Assembly: GCA_013350335.1 (NCBI GenBank)
Contig: CM023537.1
Span: 46,188,111 to 46,252,110 of the forward strand
Length of the DNA: 64,000 nt
From: Chimonanthus salicifolius
Lineage: Eukaryota; Streptophyta; Magnoliopsida; Laurales; Calycanthaceae
Direction: 5' to 3'
The translations under genes and the position numbers were made by a program. Positions 24,501 through 36,500 of this stretch are shown here, one piece after another (within the stretch, counting starts at the first letter, position 1; every line of letters begins with the position of its first letter). The notes below the pieces were generated by a model. The model saw only the letters and a list, made by a program, of their open reading frames with translations. It was not told the origin of the DNA and searched no databases.

Positions 24501-27500
24501 TGATAGTCCACCCTGTAAGTTTGTGTGAATCCTTTGGCAATGAAACGAGCTTTATACCGGGCGATGGAGCCATCCGGATTATGTTTTAAAGCAAAAACTC
24601 ATTTACACCCGACTGGATTTTTTTTTTAGGCAGGGGAACCATATTCCATGCGTGATTCTTCTCAAGGGCTGTGAGTTCCTCTTCCATGGCTGCCTTCCAC
24701 AAGGGATCATGGAGAGCGGTGTCAATCCGCTTGGGTATCTTAGTGCTGTCCAAAGCTGCAAGAAAATTGTGATAGGCAGGAGAGGCAGCATGATAAGACA
24801 CAAAATGGTCAAGGGGATGCGAGGTACAAGTACGTTTACCTTTTCAGAGGGCAATGGGAAGATCAGAGGCATCAATAAGGAAAGGATTTGGGCCAGGAAC
24901 AGATGACGTGGTTGTGTTCTCGGGGAGCGGAGGCCTTATCTGTCTGCGGTGATAAACCAGAACAGGCTTGGCAGAGCTAGTGGGACGCACGTCAGAACTA
25001 GTAGGACTCAAGTCAGGAGGGAGGAGAGGAAGAACTGGAAAAGAGACAGATGGTGAAGAGAAGTAAGGGACTGTCTTGAAGAAGGTGACATCCATAGACA
25101 CATGTTTTGCCAGTAACTGGATCAAGACACTTGTAGCCTTTATGGAATGGGGAACATCCCAAAAAAACACACCTCACAGCACGGGGGAAAGTTTATCACC
25201 AGAGAATTGGTGAACAAAGCAGACACATCCAAAAATATGTAAGGGAAGAAGAGGAATATGTTTATAAAGTGAGAGAAGATCAATGGGTGATTTGTCCAAC
25301 AAAACACGGGATGGCATGCAATTGAAAAGGTAGCATGAGGTTAAGACAGCCTCAGGCCACTACGAGTGTGAGACATGCATGGAAAAGAGGAGAGATCGAG
25401 GGACTTCAAGAAGATGTCTGTTCTTTCGTTCAGGTACACCATTCTGTTGTGGTATAGATGGACAAGACAGTTGGGATTCAACACCATGCTCTTGCAGAAA
25501 TTGAGCAAAACAATGAGACAAATATTCTCCCCCATTATCGCTACGCAAAATTTTAATTTTAGAACCAAATTGAGTAGCAACCCAATTATAAAATGTACGA
25601 AAGTGATCAAACACTTCAGACTTATGCTTCATGATATAAATCCAAGTCATGCGTGAATAATCATCAATAAATGACACAAAGCATCGTAAACTAGTGTGAG
25701 AAATAGAGGGTGATTGCCAAACATCAGAATGAATAATAGAAAATAAAGAAGATGCACGTTCATTCATAGAAGAAGGAAAAACAGTCCTTTTATTTTTGCC
25801 ATATTGGTAAGGTGCACACTCAAACTGCTTAAACGATAAAAAAAGAACAAGTTTCTTTAGGACAAAGTCAGAGGGATGTCCTATCCGGCAATGCCAAAGC
25901 CATCTATCAGATGTGAAGAGGAGCTAGAGTAGGCTGCAAAGGCACCAACAGGACCATCCAGCAGATATAAACCTCCAACTTCACGACCACCACCAATGAC
26001 CTGCTTCGTGGTCAGATCCTGAAATACACAGATGGGACGTGCAAGGTGGAAGAGAGGGAGGATCCCCTTTTCCAGCGATGGTAGTAGAGGAACCATTTGC
26101 TAATTTAACTTGACCATAAGAGACAGGAGAAATGGAAGAGAATAGATTAGACATACCCGCCATATGATCAGTGGCCCCAGAATCGATGATCCAGGAATGA
26201 GAAGAGTCATGATTGGCAAAGGACTCAGTACCTGAAGTAGAAGAGACAACATTGGGACCTCAGAGTGTTGGAGGCGATCCAGTTTTTGTAACAGCATGTT
26301 AAAGTCCTGTCGAGTGACTGGGGTACTGTCGCTAACCACATCAGGAGAGGTGGTAACAGGCGTGGTGACGAATATAGTAGCTTGCTTTGGACGGCCATAC
26401 AATTTATAACAGGAATCAACATAATGGTTCGTCATCTTACAAAAAGTGTAGAACCGAGACCCCTTCTTTCGGAGACCTTTGGTGTCACGACGCTGGTCAG
26501 AAGAAGGGTCTTTGCCATAAGAACCAAAAGCCCCACATGCAAGAGGAGGCATGGAAGGATAAGTGGTCACCAACGCAGACCGTTCGACCGGCATAGGAGT
26601 CATAACCAGGCGACGCCTATCATCTCGAAGTAAGGCAGAGTAGACCTCTTCCAGAGAGAGAAGAGGGCGTTGGCCAAGCAGCTGGGTCCGAATAGGTTCA
26701 AAGTCCTGGTTAAGGCCAACCAAGAACTTAAAAGTCCGTCGTCGATTAAGAATCTGATTATAGAGAACAACATCAGCAGGGTCCACAAATTGAACCGATT
26801 CAAGTCAACAGGTCCGCATCTTTTAATAATACTGAATGAGGGAGAGCTCCCCTGTCGAAGGTGAGAAACAGTCTGATAGAGCTCATAGAGACGGACAGAA
26901 TTATCACCACCAAATACAAAGCCTTAATGGTGCCCCAGACATCCTTGGCTGTGGGAAGTGTATAGACAGTCCCACGAATATGATCTTCCATGGAATGAAG
27001 GAGTCAAGACTGCACCAAAGAATTATTAACTTTCCAGGTACGGTATGAGGAGTCCTTGTCTGGTTCAGGGGTGGTACCATCAATAAAATCGGATAGCTGT
27101 TTGACAGTAAGAAACATTTTAGCTGAATGAGACCATTGGAAGTAATTGGTCTCATTCAAGAACACAGTGGTAATTTTGCCAATATGCTGAAGGCCAGAAG
27201 AAGCCATATCAGTGTAAGCCCCAGAGGTCTTTGGTGGTTCCGTAGATGCAGCCATTATCCCAAGAAGAAAGCTTTCAAGTAGTAGAAAGCAAGGATAAAA
27301 GTGGCAAAAAGATCAGAGGCAGCCAAAATTGGCAGAGTAGCAGTGTAAGAAGCTGATCCGACGAACCAAAGAGACAATAGTGGGGCCCACCGATGAAGGA
27401 TGGAGTAACTGGTGGGAAGGATGAAAGCAAGAGTGGTAGGCGACACCAGCTGGGAGAGAAAACTCGACCAAATGCAGCAGAGTGGAGCAGATGAAGCCAA

Positions 27501-30500
27501 AAAACAAGAAAAAACTGGTCACAGACGTTGCAGGTAGCGGAAATGAAGACCTGAAAAATGGACCCCACCTTGGACCGAAATCCTAAGTCCACCTGTGGCA
27601 TGAGAAGGTGGGCTAGGGATGAAGCTAGTAGTGTCTAGCCGAGCTGCAAGGACGTCAGATCTGAAGAGATCGAACTAAAAAACCTCCAAGAAGGGGTTTT
27701 CGTCACTGTATGCAGAGGACCAAAAGTGGGCCCCACTGTTGATGAAATGTGGAGCACCCAGGTGCAATTTGATCCAGAGGTAGGGACGAATACAAGAGAC
27801 CTGGTTCCAAGAAAAACCAGGCAAAATGCCAGTAGATCTGGCCCAAAAACCAGCAAAATCTGAGATTGCTGCGTCCTAGGCAGCAGGTCAAAAACCAATA
27901 GATCTGAGGGCCCACACGGATCAGATCAGAGATCCAATGAGACAGATGGATAGGCCATCAAAAAACGGAAGGGGTATGCCAGGGTCCCGCCGGCAAAATC
28001 TTTTCCGGTCAACGGATCGAAGGGCGAGAACTCAGACCTACAGAGAATGTAGAAAACGCAAAGCAGCAAGGAGACAGAAAAATTGCTAGATCTGCAAAAC
28101 AAGAAAGATAGGAGGGAGAATCCGCACCAGAAGTCCTTGGAGAGTTGGAGAAGAGGCCGGAGGCCGACGATGAACAGTAACTTCAGCGAGGAACAGTAAA
28201 ACGAAATAAGAAAAACCTCCTAAAGTGTCCAGAAATTCGTTCTGTCTGATACCATGTTGATTCTAATAATGAAAAAGAAAGAAAGAAAAAAAGGAAGAAA
28301 AGAGATGAATATCAGAGAATAATGATTCTCAGAATTGTATTGAGATATATTTCCTCTTGGAGGGTACAGGTATAAATAAGAGATAGAGAGAGCCAATTAA
28401 GGTGGCCAAAAAGGAAAATACAGTCAGTCCAACTTATCTACTCCTAATTATACACCTATACAGTTGACTTGCCAAAAAAGGCATAGTCGGTTCAGTTTGT
28501 CCTGAGTTGGGTCCCACAACACATGCAGTAGAATTTTTGCTTTATAAAATCTTAGATTACAATGCACAAAGCCAAAAACAACATTGCCAAACCTAACATT
28601 TAACTACTTAATACGCACACTCAAACACAAACACAAGTATCTGTGTATATATATGTGTGGCATGTGTACGCACGTTTGTGCATGTTATTGTGTGTGTTTG
28701 CGCGTTTGTGTTCTGTGTCTGTGTCATACACACCCAGAATTTAAAACCAAACTCTTGAGCAAAGATTGAATCCATTAAAATACAATCTGATGCAGAGCAT
28801 GGAGCATGTTGATTTCATTTTTTTTTTTTTCTTTGTTACTTCATTATATGGGTTAAGTAGGCCTGTAAACAGACTCAATCCGGCCCACGGACGGTCCGGC
28901 CCAGATCCAATGAGTCCAGTAACGAGCCGGATCCTGGAGTTCGTCAGGACTCGCGAATAGGATCTTTAGAGTCCGATAAGGACTCGGGCAGGCCGCGGAC
29001 CGTCCATGGATGGTCCGAGATCTAAATAAACATTTATTCAGGTCTTTTTCGCATTTAGGGTTTCCTTCGCATTTTGCGTCTCTCATGCCTCTCATTCTGA
29101 ATATTCCTCTCACGCCGACGCTCTCTCTCGATCTCCCTCTCAAGCTCGTCGCTCCCTCTCGATCTCCCTCTCACGCTCATCGCTCTCTCCTTTATTTCTC
29201 TCGCCGCTCTCTTACTCAATCTCCATCTCACACTCTCTGGATCACTCGCCACTCTGTCTCTCACAGCGGTCACTCTCTGGGTCTCTCTCTATGGTCTCTC
29301 TCTGGGTCTTTCTCTCTCTCCCCCTGGTTACTCTCACGGATTCTCTCACACTAGCCTTATTTCTTCCCTTGGCTTCTAAGTTCCGACTCCGTCTTTGTTC
29401 TTGGCCTGGAATTTCTTCTCCTTTTATTTTTCAACAAAATCTATGATTTTGGACTTCGATAACGTTATTTCTCGAAGTGGGTCGATGACCCATGTAACTG
29501 ATTTGGAGTCGGGATTTGATTTCTGGGCTCAGAAATTGTAGCCATTGAAGGGGGTTTAGGGTGGACATTAGCAAAAAGAGGGATTTTTTCCCTTTTTCTC
29601 TTTCTGGAATTTTAGCATTTTTGCTGTTTGAATTGTTCATCATGATGGAGGGAGGACATTATTATAACATGAAGAAGACAGATGGTACATGCAAAGACGT
29701 CTATGGGCAGGTGTTCTTTCATTATTTTGTGTATCTATATGGATCTGTTCTTTGTTTGATGCACTGATTTTTTCCTTCCTTGGCCAATTGGTCGTTTTTT
29801 TTGTTGTGTTTCTATTTTGGATGTTTTGATTCGCTATTTTTGAAATGGAGTAATGTGATGGTGGGGATTTTGATGCTTTTAGATTTATTATTTGGACTTT
29901 GATGCTTTCCCTTGTACATTTCATACACACCCAGTATTCATTTGTATGTCTTTTGATAAAACAAAGTAGAAAGACTCAATCTTTGTGCAACCAATCCTCA
30001 TAGTGTTGTTGTCAAGGCCATATTTCAGATGGTGAACTAAGTCCAAGAATTTGTTTATCATTTGTAGAACCTCTGGTATGGCTAACACTCTTGAAGTTCA
30101 TCGGTGAACTTAATCCAAAAGCAAAGCACCTACTAGAGAGAACTTTGATGGAGAACTTCGATAGTTGTTTTATTAAAAGGGTGTTTTTTTTTTTAAGAAA
30201 TTATTCTCTTGAAATGGGTTTTCAAGAGGGACCAAATAGTTACATCATTTTAAAGTCCTAGATTCTACATGAGTGCACTTTTACATAGGCCTATGTATTT
30301 TTCTATATTTTTCCCTCCTGCAAGAGGATGAATACCGAGCTCTTGTTCTATTAGAATGTGTGATTGCCCAAGGCATGTTACATGAGTTCCCTAAGTGACC
30401 CGATTGTCTCTAACCCAAAAGATGCACTCTGCATTATTAGTATCAATGCTGAAAGGTAGATGTATGCCACTATGACTAACCTCTCAAAGTGAGGTATGGG

Positions 30501-33500
30501 CATTATGGCAATTGGTGAGAAATGCCGAATACAGAAGTAGTGGTTGCAAACTTATTATAATTACAGTAATGGTACAGGCTTGCAACCCACAGATCATAAC
30601 CATGATTTTTTAGTGATGTCATGATTCATGCCTTGATTACAGCATGAGAGTGCATGTTTTTTCTATTTTCAAACACAATCCATTGTCAGAGTATCAAAGA
30701 ACACCTCCATGACATAGGGTTGGACACTTGATACTCATGTGAGCATAACATGTAATTTGTTTGAATGATACGTTAAATTTGCCTATGCTATGTTTCCAAG
30801 AACCATGCTTGTTGCTATAGATTGTAGCATTGCCTGTCTCTTGGTTTGTTGATATGGAGTATGTGAATATGATGAATCACATGATATGGCATACGAACAT
30901 GTGTATTGTATGAATATGAATCACATGATCTTGGTTTGTAGAATTTGTGAAGGGTTTGGATTCATAAAAGGTGGAAACACACCCAAAGGATGATACCATC
31001 GGTTTGTTGCTCAAAATACAATTTGATTTGTGTCTCTGTTGTCATTTATGATAATTGAATGGAATAAATACAAACTTTTGTTACTATTCCACTAAACAAA
31101 ATGGTCATCTACATCTTTTAATAGTCAGAACATTTACTAAAGCTATTTACTAGAAAATGAAATTCTCTTGAGTAAGAGATTCTCTTCTATTTTGTTTGGT
31201 AACTTAAGGGGAAAAGGTACAAGGATAAAAGAAGGAAAGAGGAGCAACGGAGAAGGGCAAACCATGGTTTCTCCTCTCTCAGGAGGAATAGATTGTCTTG
31301 AAAGGGGATAGGAGGGAAGGAGTGGGCCACAGTTTTCCCCTCTTCAGCAAATACCAAACAGGGGAAATGAGGGAATCCATTGTATTCTTCTGCTTTCCCC
31401 TCATCCAAATGGACCCAAATGCATCAAAGAAATTATTGGACAAGCATATCAGAGAGCCAATTATTTATAGTCCACAAGCTTTTGAAGTTTCTGGAATGAT
31501 CACCTTAATGTATAACTTGTTTTCTTTTCCGATAGTCTTTCATGTTTTGATATAACTTGTTGGTTTGGATGCCTTAGACTGATAATGGTGGTTTTTCTAA
31601 AATGAAATTGGAAATTTAGAACAGAGCAAGGTTGCTACTGGTGATTGGGATAGCTTGATCAATTACTACTAACTTTATTCATTCAGATCTTTTTACATTC
31701 TTAAATTATCGATCTCATATCATTTGTTCTACATGAATTTCTGTCACCTTTATCCTTATCAAAGAACATACTAATGGCATTCTTTTTTTTTCTTAGTGTC
31801 TCATCTATCCTCTCTTTTTCACTTGCTACTTCCCTCATATTTTTAAAAGGAGCAATGTCAGGCATCTAAGCTGAAACTACAAGAGTGCTAGCTAAGAGAG
31901 GTTTGACCGTTTGAGGCTTATAATCCCAGCAAGGGATCTCAAGAAAGCTACAGAAATGAAAGAGAGGATACAAAAGGAGAGCCTCAATTCAGAGATCATT
32001 TAATTTGAACTTAATTTCATAGCAAGGGCTCTCAAGAAAGCTACAGAAATGAAAGAAAGGATACAGAATGAAAGTTGCACAACCTAAGCAGTGGATTGTA
32101 TTATTATTATGATGTATTTGTCTGTCTCGTTGAAGTTTAAAGGCAATCCGGACCTCATTGGAATGGAAGGATGCGCACTATTTATTTATTTATTTTTAAT
32201 TTAGATATTTAGACTTTAGAAAAGGACATGTTTACTAGAAAAAAATCTATTGAAATTTTTTCAAAAAGTATCAATTTTAAAGATCAAATTTAAGAGTTTT
32301 TTCAAATAAATTAAATTTCTCTAACTTGATAGAATTTCAAATTTTCAAACTCTAATAAAATATTTAATTTATTGGACCAAGTCTGATAAAAATTTAGGTT
32401 CAAAAACTGATTTCTTACTTGGCAGCTTGATGGGTCAAAAAAAAGACAATCGGACCCTTATCAGGCGACGAACGGTCCAACAACCTTATCGGGTCGAGCC
32501 GGATCTAAGTATATTCGGACCCTGTGTTATCGGGCCAGGCCGGATCTGGGTCTGTTTACAGGCCTAGGGTTTAATTTTAGTTAATTTATTTGAGGGTATT
32601 TTAGTCACATTTATTGTAATTTTATTTAGGGGTAATTTGGGCATATTTTATTGTAATGGCAATTAGGCAATGCTTTATTGTAAACACTATAAAAGAGCCT
32701 CTTGTAGCATCATTCGAATACAATGAATAGAATTGAAATTTTCGAAGGTCTCCTTCTTTGCTCCACACGATGGTGCTCCCTTGGTGAGAAGCCAGGAACT
32801 TGGTGAGAATCCAAGCAGGGTGAGAAGTCCTACCCTTTATCCAGGTATTCTTCTAAATTTTCTTCTCTTTCTTTCTCCCTTACTTTTCCTTTGAAACCCT
32901 AGAATACTTGATTTTCCCCTTGTTTTGTCGCCACCGCTTCCCCTCTTCAAAACCTAAACCTAGCATCTCCGATTTTCCCCTCTTCCTTTCCATTGTGTTG
33001 TCGCACATCCTTACCACCCAAAAACCTTACCTAGCTGCCTCGTTTTTCATCTCTTCCCCTTGCTTTGGTTGCCGCCTGACGCAGGACAAGGGAATGGGTA
33101 ACCTCAATGCCTAATGTGGTTCCCTAAAAATTAAAAGGGGATGAAAATAATGCACTCTAAATCTAAAATGGGCTGAAATTAAATTCTAATTAATATTTAC
33201 AATTAATTAATATAAAAATTACCATACATAATCATGCAAATATCCTCAGAATCTAATGTGAACAATTACATGAAAAATAAATAAAAGGATGGAAGGGTTA
33301 TCTGATTTTAAATGGAATAGCCTAAAGTGTTAAATGGGTTATAAGGCACATGGGTTATAAGATGGAAGAAATAAAGGCATGTGGGGTAATGCGTTTTGCG
33401 GCAAAAGAAGGAGACGAATGAAAGGGGATGGAAACGAAAGAAGGGAAGTAAAGAGAAGGAGTGGCGGAAGAGGCAGAGGCCAAGGGAAGGGATGCAGTAG

Positions 33501-36500
33501 CCAAGGGAAGTCCAGGAAAGGGCTGGAGGTGGCGGAAAAGGGACTATAGAAGAGAGACGAAGGCTTAGAAAGGACCAGGAAGGTTTGGGCTGTGGTAGGA
33601 AGGCTATGAGAGGGCTGGCAATGGGTGTGGAAGGGCTTAGAGGAAGAGGCAATGGCTGTATGGGCTAAGGAAAGGTCCAAAGGGGCTTGGGACAGCGATG
33701 TGTTGACTGTATGGAGCTTGGACAGGGATTGGGATCGCAATAGGAGGATGACAGCAAGTAGGGAAGGCTTGTGGAAGGGCGGCAGCAAAGGGAATGGAGT
33801 TTTGGAGCAGCGGGTTGGTTCCAGATGGCCAAAGAATACAAAAGAGAAGAGAGAAGAAGAAGAAAAGAGAGAGAGATGAAGAAGAGGTACCTGGCTTCTC
33901 GCCTCTTGGTTTCTCACCAAGTCTCGTGGACTCTCTCCACCAAATCACTGTCGCGTCATTCACTGGCATTTGCTAAAACTTTCAATTCTTATTCCATAAT
34001 CTATCGTTCAAATACAATGAGGGGCTTATGTAGATGTTTACATCACATATGCCAGTTTTCCCTTAATAAAAAAAAAAACTAAAAATAACTACATACTAAC
34101 GAAGGAAAGTATGGAAATAGCATGGAACGCATGGATATGCTCCGCATCACCGCCCCACCCCATTAAGCTACCCCTAGCGTTGGTCGATCCCTAACTTCCC
34201 ATCTACTAGCCAAATCCTTTAAACCCTAACCCTAGTCCACATCTAAACTCTAATTCTAGCCATATCCTTTAAACCCTAGCCCTAATAACCATTCCGTAAC
34301 CCTAAATCATCCCTTTCCTTCTCTACCCTTGCTAGTCGCCACCTTCTTGTACCCCTAAATTGATGTCTCAGCCCCAAAACAGTCCCATAAACTGCTGTCC
34401 TAACCCATAGCAGTCCTATATATGGCTGTATACTGCTGCCACATCCATTAAGATCCCTATTTTGTTGTCCCACACTGTTGAGAGTACATATTGCTGTTGT
34501 CCCACAGTTTCTTTTTGTCAAACAGCCAGTTTAACCCCTATTTCATATGAAAGACCTAAATGTTTGTGGGATTTTACAAACCCTTTTGTTTTGAGGGACC
34601 CTTACTGCGAATGTGACTTGGTCTGAATTGTTTTATAATCATTTATATTAGATTCCAAGAGTTGCTTGATTATTTGTGACAGATTTATATTCTTCATTTG
34701 CAATTATTAATTTGGACTCTAATTTCAGCCATAGCATGTTTCATCTTAATCTGTGTTCCATCATACTTGCATTAGTCTCATAGGATTACTGTTTATTTTG
34801 TGTTTGGAATCAATTTAGCCATTTATGTCTGGCCAATTTAGTGTCCTGCATCACAATGACACTGGAATCCATAATCTAAGCATAATTAAGCTGCCATTCC
34901 CATAAATTCCCATGGTCAAATGAACCATATCAAGGTCCTTTTGGTCTAAGCTAGGCCATTACCATTTGATGTATTGATTCTTCTTGTACTTCTTTTTTTT
35001 TTTTTCCAATTAATGAAATTTTCTTTGTTACCGCAAAAAGAAAATGAACCACATCAAGTAGAGAATACAGAAGGTAAAGGTCATCTCAAGTATTTCATAG
35101 TCCAAAACTATGTTGCATAGACACTTCAATGTAGGAAACATGTTCGTTTCACACACCGGCGTGCTCGTGTCCAACACTACAATTTTATGTTTAAAATCCT
35201 TGTCCTTGTTGTGCCCATGCCGTGCCCAGGCATCATAAGTCCAAAAGCATATATTTGATCATAAATCTGTGAGCACCAACAGTTTGCACAAGATGGAAGC
35301 CGTAATAAGTAATAACACCACCCAGTAGGAACTTATATGGAACATGAGAATTTTGGGAAAAGGAGCATCATTTTCTTCTGTAGCTTCTGAGCATATACAT
35401 AATTCACAGGAAAACCCCATATTGAAAAGGCTATGATGATGATGGTTCACTAGAACATGTCATTGCAATTAACAGTCAATATATTTTGAAACCTAAGGGG
35501 ATAAGTGGATTAAATATGAGGAAAGATTTTAACTCACAGAATCCACCCGAGGAATCTTATGATGTATAAACCACCTCAGTACTTGTTCACGGAAATTTTT
35601 CCCAACATCAATCAGTATATAGCTGTGCTCACCATCAGCACGACAATAATCAATAAGCAGAGAGGGATTGCACCTGTAAGAAACCAGAACATTAAGTTTC
35701 TGATGTGTAAAACTTTCAGCAACAGAAAGTGAACAAAAAGGAAACAGGAAGTCCTAATGATCAGTATTGAGGTTCATGAATCTGTTTAAAATCCCTAAAC
35801 ATATTAAAGAAAGACAATAAAAACCTTTAGCACAGATGGTAATTGCTTATTGTTGCGACCACAAAGGTTTCATGCTCAAGTTACATAGGTGCCAAATATG
35901 CAGTTGGCCCTTGGAGAGCAGTTCGCTGAATCTAAATAAGATTGCCAACTCCAGATGGATGGGTCAAATGGCTTTAATGATGATGATGATGAAATGGATC
36001 AAAAAAATTAACAAATACTCCAATATAACCACATCAACTTTTTACTTGGAAAGCATCTAAAAGTCATGAATCCTAGATTCTATTAAATTGAAAACACACA
36101 AAGGAGAGAGACTAATTTTTATTTTTATTTCAAATGGTAACTGTAATTGTTTAAAAGAAGAATGCATCAAAAGTGCCAAATACAAAAAAAATAGAAATAA
36201 AGAAAGGAAACACCCCTCAACCCCATACGCCCAAGCGAGAAAGAACCCCAAAAGTAAAATAACTATGCCTTACGACAAAGCCAATATACTCTTTCTAATC
36301 TCTCAAAATGTATGAAATGAAAAAATCCTAGAATACAACTAAGGAAGAAGCCCACGTAGCACATTTGGCCATAACTTGACTACAAACACCTTGGGCGCTC
36401 TCGGAACTATTCCTAAACACCTTGTTATCGTGTTCCCACCATATGCTCCATATCGTAGCCAAAAAGAGTTAAACGCTAGATCGCTTGAGCATATGGTAGA

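Larger units (their letters stand above)
22949..28521 (-). mobile_element. Element D: full-length Ty1/copia, broken ORF
   Basis: LTRs at 22949-23219 and 28255-28521 (about 270 bp, tgttg...caaca) differ at only a few positions. The minus strand has an initiator-Met type primer-binding site next to the right LTR and a polypurine tract next to the left one. Gag, integrase, RT and RNase H follow in copia order. Flanks catgt and catgc match at four of five bases. Several stops and frameshifts break the polyprotein, but the RT box is intact. It inserted in intron 2 in the same orientation as the host gene. Confidence 0.94.
28858..32566 (+). mobile_element. hAT-like DNA transposon, non-autonomous
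   Basis: Inverted ends of at least 17 identical bases (taggcctgtaaacagac), extending imperfectly into gatccggcc-rich subterminal sequence. The 8-bp flanks gggttaag and gggtttaa agree at six positions. hAT elements make 8-bp duplications and have ends of this type. The 3.7 kb interior encodes no transposase that I can see; it begins with CT-rich leader-like DNA, then an exon-like ATG frame at 29642. It splits solo LTR E1 70 bases from its start. Confidence 0.75.
28788..34853 (+). mobile_element. Solo LTR E1 (B-like), carrying two insertions
   Basis: Starts tgatgcag and ends ctgcatca, an 8-bp inverted terminus like that of element B. Flanks caatc and caatg match at four of five bases. After removing the hAT-like element (28858-32566) and solo LTR E2 (33077-34149), about 1.27 kb remains, close to the 1197-bp LTR of B. 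Matching landmarks are tatttgagggtattttag, a TATAAAAG-type box near 32690 and the ctttggttgccgcc join at 33063-33076, which corresponds to ctttggctgccgcc of B. Confidence 0.8.

Noticed and set aside
27255..27915. Frames of 69-108 codons on the minus strand upstream of the gag of element D
   Set aside because: Overlapping frames in the GC-richer untranslated leader; no homology, no conserved start, and gag begins at 27255.
33308..33969. Long minus- and plus-strand frames (up to 193 codons) rich in Ser, Pro, Phe and Leu
   Set aside because: Both strands are open because the sequence is strongly purine/pyrimidine biased; it is inside solo LTR E2 and shows no domain.
35825..35990. SINE-like stretch with weak A/B boxes and a (gat)n tail
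   Set aside because: No target duplication and boxes too diverged to support a call.
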